Assembly: GCA_026390285.1 (NCBI GenBank)
Contig: JAPLGH010000045.1
Location: 1-7,008, forward strand
Origin: Caldisericota bacterium
GTDB taxonomy: Bacteria; Caldisericota; Caldisericia; Cryosericales; Cryosericaceae
Reading direction: 5' to 3'
Length of the DNA stretch: 7,008 nt
Position 1 is the stretch's first letter. The number at the start of each line of letters is the position of its first letter. Positions 5,128 through 7,008 of the stretch are shown piece by piece. Under the pieces are notes generated by a model, which had not been told where the DNA came from, ran no database searches, and was given only the letters and a program-made list of their open reading frames with translations. The position numbers and the translations under genes were made by a program.

Positions 5128-7008
5128 TCACTGAACTACAATACTAACGATTTTTCCCTTGATTGCAACGACACGCTTGACAATGTGTCCGGCCGTGTAC
5201 TTGACAACATAGTCCTGGGCAAGCGCCAGGCTTCCCAGTTCGTCGTCGCTCGCGTCGGAAGGGACCAGTATCGAGCCCCGCACCTTGCCGTTGACCTGTA
5301 CCGCGACCTCTACCTCGCTTTCGGCAAGCTTGCTCTCATCCCATGCAGGCCAGAGCTGTTTGTGAATACTCCCTTCGTAACCATATTCCTGCCACAGTTC
5401 TTCTGTGATGTGGGGGGCAAAAGGAGCCAGGACAACCAGCAGCTGCCGCATCGCCGTTTGCCACTCAACCGTCGAAAGCACCGTCTCGTCGCCGCGAACA
5501 GTCTCCGACAGGAAGTTGAAGTACTCCATAAAGGCGGCCACCGCGGTGTTGAACTTGAACTTCTCGATGTCTCCGGTGATCTTTTTCGTCAGCTTGTTGA
5601 TCTGTAGCTCAAGCTTCGGGGCCAGGGCGCCCGTCAGGCCCCCCCGTGATGCCTCAATGGTCCGCTGGGCGAGTTCCCACAGGCGCTTTGCAAAGCGGTG
5701 AGCGCCCGAGATGCCATCTTTCGACCAGGCAACCTCCTGCTCAAACGGTGCCATGAATAACTCATACAGGCGCAGCGTGTCGGCACCGTATTGCTCGACA
5801 ACCTCGTCTGGAGTAATGACGTTATGCTTGCTCTTGCTCATCTTCTGCCCGTCGTAGGAAAGCAGCATTCCCTGGTTCATGAGGCGGGCGAACGGCTCCG
5901 TAAACCCGACCAGACCCTCGTCGTACATGACCTTGGTCCAGAAGCGGGCATACAGCAGATGCATGACCGCGTGTTCGGCGCCGCCAACGTACAGGTCGAC
6001 GGGAAGCCAGTAGTCGATGGTCGCCCTGTCAAAGGCCGCCTTGTCGTTGTGAGGACTGGTGTACCGCAGCTCATACCATGAGGAACAGGCGAAGCCGTCC
6101 ATGGTGTCCGTCTCGCGCCGGGCTGGTCCCCCGCACACGGGGCATGTCGTTTCGACCCATTCCTTGATGCCGGCCAACGGAGACTCACCCGTACCAATCG
6201 GCTCATATCCCTGCACGTCCGGCAGCACGACTGGCAGTTGACTCTCAGGAACGGGGACCGTCCCGCACGTCGGACAGTGGATCATGGGAATCGGAGCACC
6301 CCAGTAGCGCTGGCGGCTGATGAGCCAGTCACGCATATGGTAGGTGGTCTGCGCCCTGGCAAACCCCTTTTCCTCACCGTCTGCGACCATCGCCGCGAAA
6401 GCAGCCTCCGTCGTCAGGCCATCGAAGCGGCCAGAATACACCAGGGTGCCGTGCTCGGAATATGCATCATTCCACGCTGTCGTCTCATATACAACGCCTG
6501 GCCACCCTATGACCTGGCGGATCTCGATGCCGTATCTGGTGGCAAACGCAAAGTCACGGCCGTCATGAGCAGGCACCGCCATGATGGCGCCCGTGCCATA
6601 GCCCATGAGCACATAGTCGGCAATCCAGACCGGGACCTTCTCGCCGGAGAACGGGTTGACCGCGTAGGCCCCCGTGAAGACACCCGTCTTCTCCCTGTCG
6701 GTCGACATGCGGTCGATCTCAGTCTTGGTCTTGCTGGCAGCGACATACGCATCGACCTCGGCGTACTGTCCGCTCGCAACGATCTCATGGACCAGAGGAT
6801 GCTCGGGTGCCAGTACGAGGAACGTGGCCCCCATGATTGTGTCCAGACGAGTCGTGAAGACGGGTACCGGATGCTTCGAACCGTCGCCGGCCGACACAAT
6901 GTCAAAGACGACCTCCGCACCAACCGACTTGCCGATCCAGTTGCGCTGCATGATCTTGATGCGCTCGGGCCAGTCCACGGTATCCAGGTCGTCGGCCAGA
7001 CGGTCAGC
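5128..7008 (-). CDS. leuS: Leucyl-tRNA synthetase (5' end cut by window edge)
   Basis: LeuRS is a class I synthetase that charges tRNA-Leu and edits mischarged products. The frame is open to the window edge, with 626 codons before the TGA at 5128-5130. About 190-200 N-terminal residues, including the HIGH motif, lie outside. The GTG at 6978 is internal (DLDTVDWPERIK), not a start. Visible in protein order: the CP1 editing domain with TTRLDT (6838-6855) and GTGAIMAVPAHD (6562-6597), which holds the editing aspartate; RQRYW (6301-6315); a zinc-binding pair CPTCG (6262-6276) and CPVCG (6130-6144); GGAEHAVMHLLYARFWTK; KMSKS (5830-5844); the anticodon-binding helical domain; and the C-terminal VAVQVNGKVRG domain. 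Oddities are TTRLDT for the usual TTRPDT, and FACSSWYELRY for F-(V/M)-(D/E)-SSWYxxRY. All essential elements in view are present, so it is probably functional. Confidence 0.97.
   Translation of the reverse strand, partial: ADRLADDLDTVDWPERIKIMQRNWIGKSVGAEVVFDIVSAGDGSKHPVPVFTTRLDTIMGATFLVLAPEHPLVHEIVASGQYAEVDAYVAASKTKTEIDRMSTDREKTGVFTGAYAVNPFSGEKVPVWIADYVLMGYGTGAIMAVPAHDGRDFAFATRYGIEIRQVIGWPGVVYETTAWNDAYSEHGTLVYSGRFDGLTTEAAFAAMVADGEEKGFARAQTTYHMRDWLISRQRYWGAPIPMIHCPTCGTVPVPESQLPVVLPDVQGYEPIGTGESPLAGIKEWVETTCPVCGGPARRETDTMDGFACSSWYELRYTSPHNDKAAFDRATIDYWLPVDLYVGGAEHAVMHLLYARFWTKVMYDEGLVGFTEPFARLMNQGMLLSYDGQKMSKSKHNVITPDEVVEQYGADTLRLYELFMAPFEQEVAWSKDGISGAHRFAKRLWELAQRTIEASRGGLTGALAPKLELQINKLTKKITGDIEKFKFNTAVAAFMEYFNFLSETVRGDETVLSTVEWQTAMRQLLVVLAPFAPHITEELWQEYGYEGSIHKQLWPAWDESKLAESEVEVAVQVNGKVRGSILVPSDASDDELGSLALAQDYVVKYTAGHIVKRVVAIKGKIVSIVVQ

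Noticed and set aside
5128..6978. leuS beginning at the GTG at 6978
   Set aside because: The frame stays open to the window edge, and the residues before it (ADRLADDLDT) continue a conserved LeuRS segment. The true start is outside the window.

Overview
The window is a dense run of bacterial housekeeping genes. All are on the minus strand, so transcription runs from high to low coordinates. In transcription order they are leuS (5' end outside the window), rpmF, plsX, rnc, ftsY, ylxM, ffh and rpsP (3' end outside the window). No spacing exceeds 57 nt, and plsX/rnc and rnc/ftsY overlap by 4 nt. This looks like a single operon, or part of one. No mobile element, tRNA, rRNA, CRISPR array or convincing terminator is visible, and there is no gene-free stretch over 60 nt.

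The organism is a bacterium of moderate GC (mid-50s percent by eye). Clear Shine-Dalgarno sites precede most genes, and GTG starts ffh and ftsY. The order rnc-ftsY-ylxM-ffh-rpsP matches the Bacillus/Firmicutes arrangement, but fabD-fabG-acpP (between plsX and rnc) and smc (between rnc and ftsY) are absent. YlxM also points towards Firmicutes or a deep-branching lineage that shares this arrangement. Several protein motifs diverge from textbook consensus, so I do not assign a phylum.

The genes cover leucyl-tRNA charging (leuS), ribosomal proteins of both subunits (rpmF for bL32, rpsP for bS16), the first phospholipid-acylation step (plsX), double-stranded RNA processing (rnc), and co-translational membrane targeting: the SRP receptor FtsY, the SRP GTPase Ffh and the SRP-associated helix-turn-helix protein YlxM.

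The least ordinary part is the rpmF/plsX junction. A 63-bp tandem duplication (61/63 identical) copies the rpmF tail and the first 13 codons of plsX. It leaves a 19-codon minicistron, in frame with both genes, between two TAA stops. One copy boundary lies in a perfect 10-bp-stem palindrome inside the plsX start region, which suggests slippage at a hairpin and possibly an effect on plsX translation. A second point is that the G4-region motifs of both SRP GTPases carry the same Gly-to-Ser change. I see no clearly new multi-gene system here.
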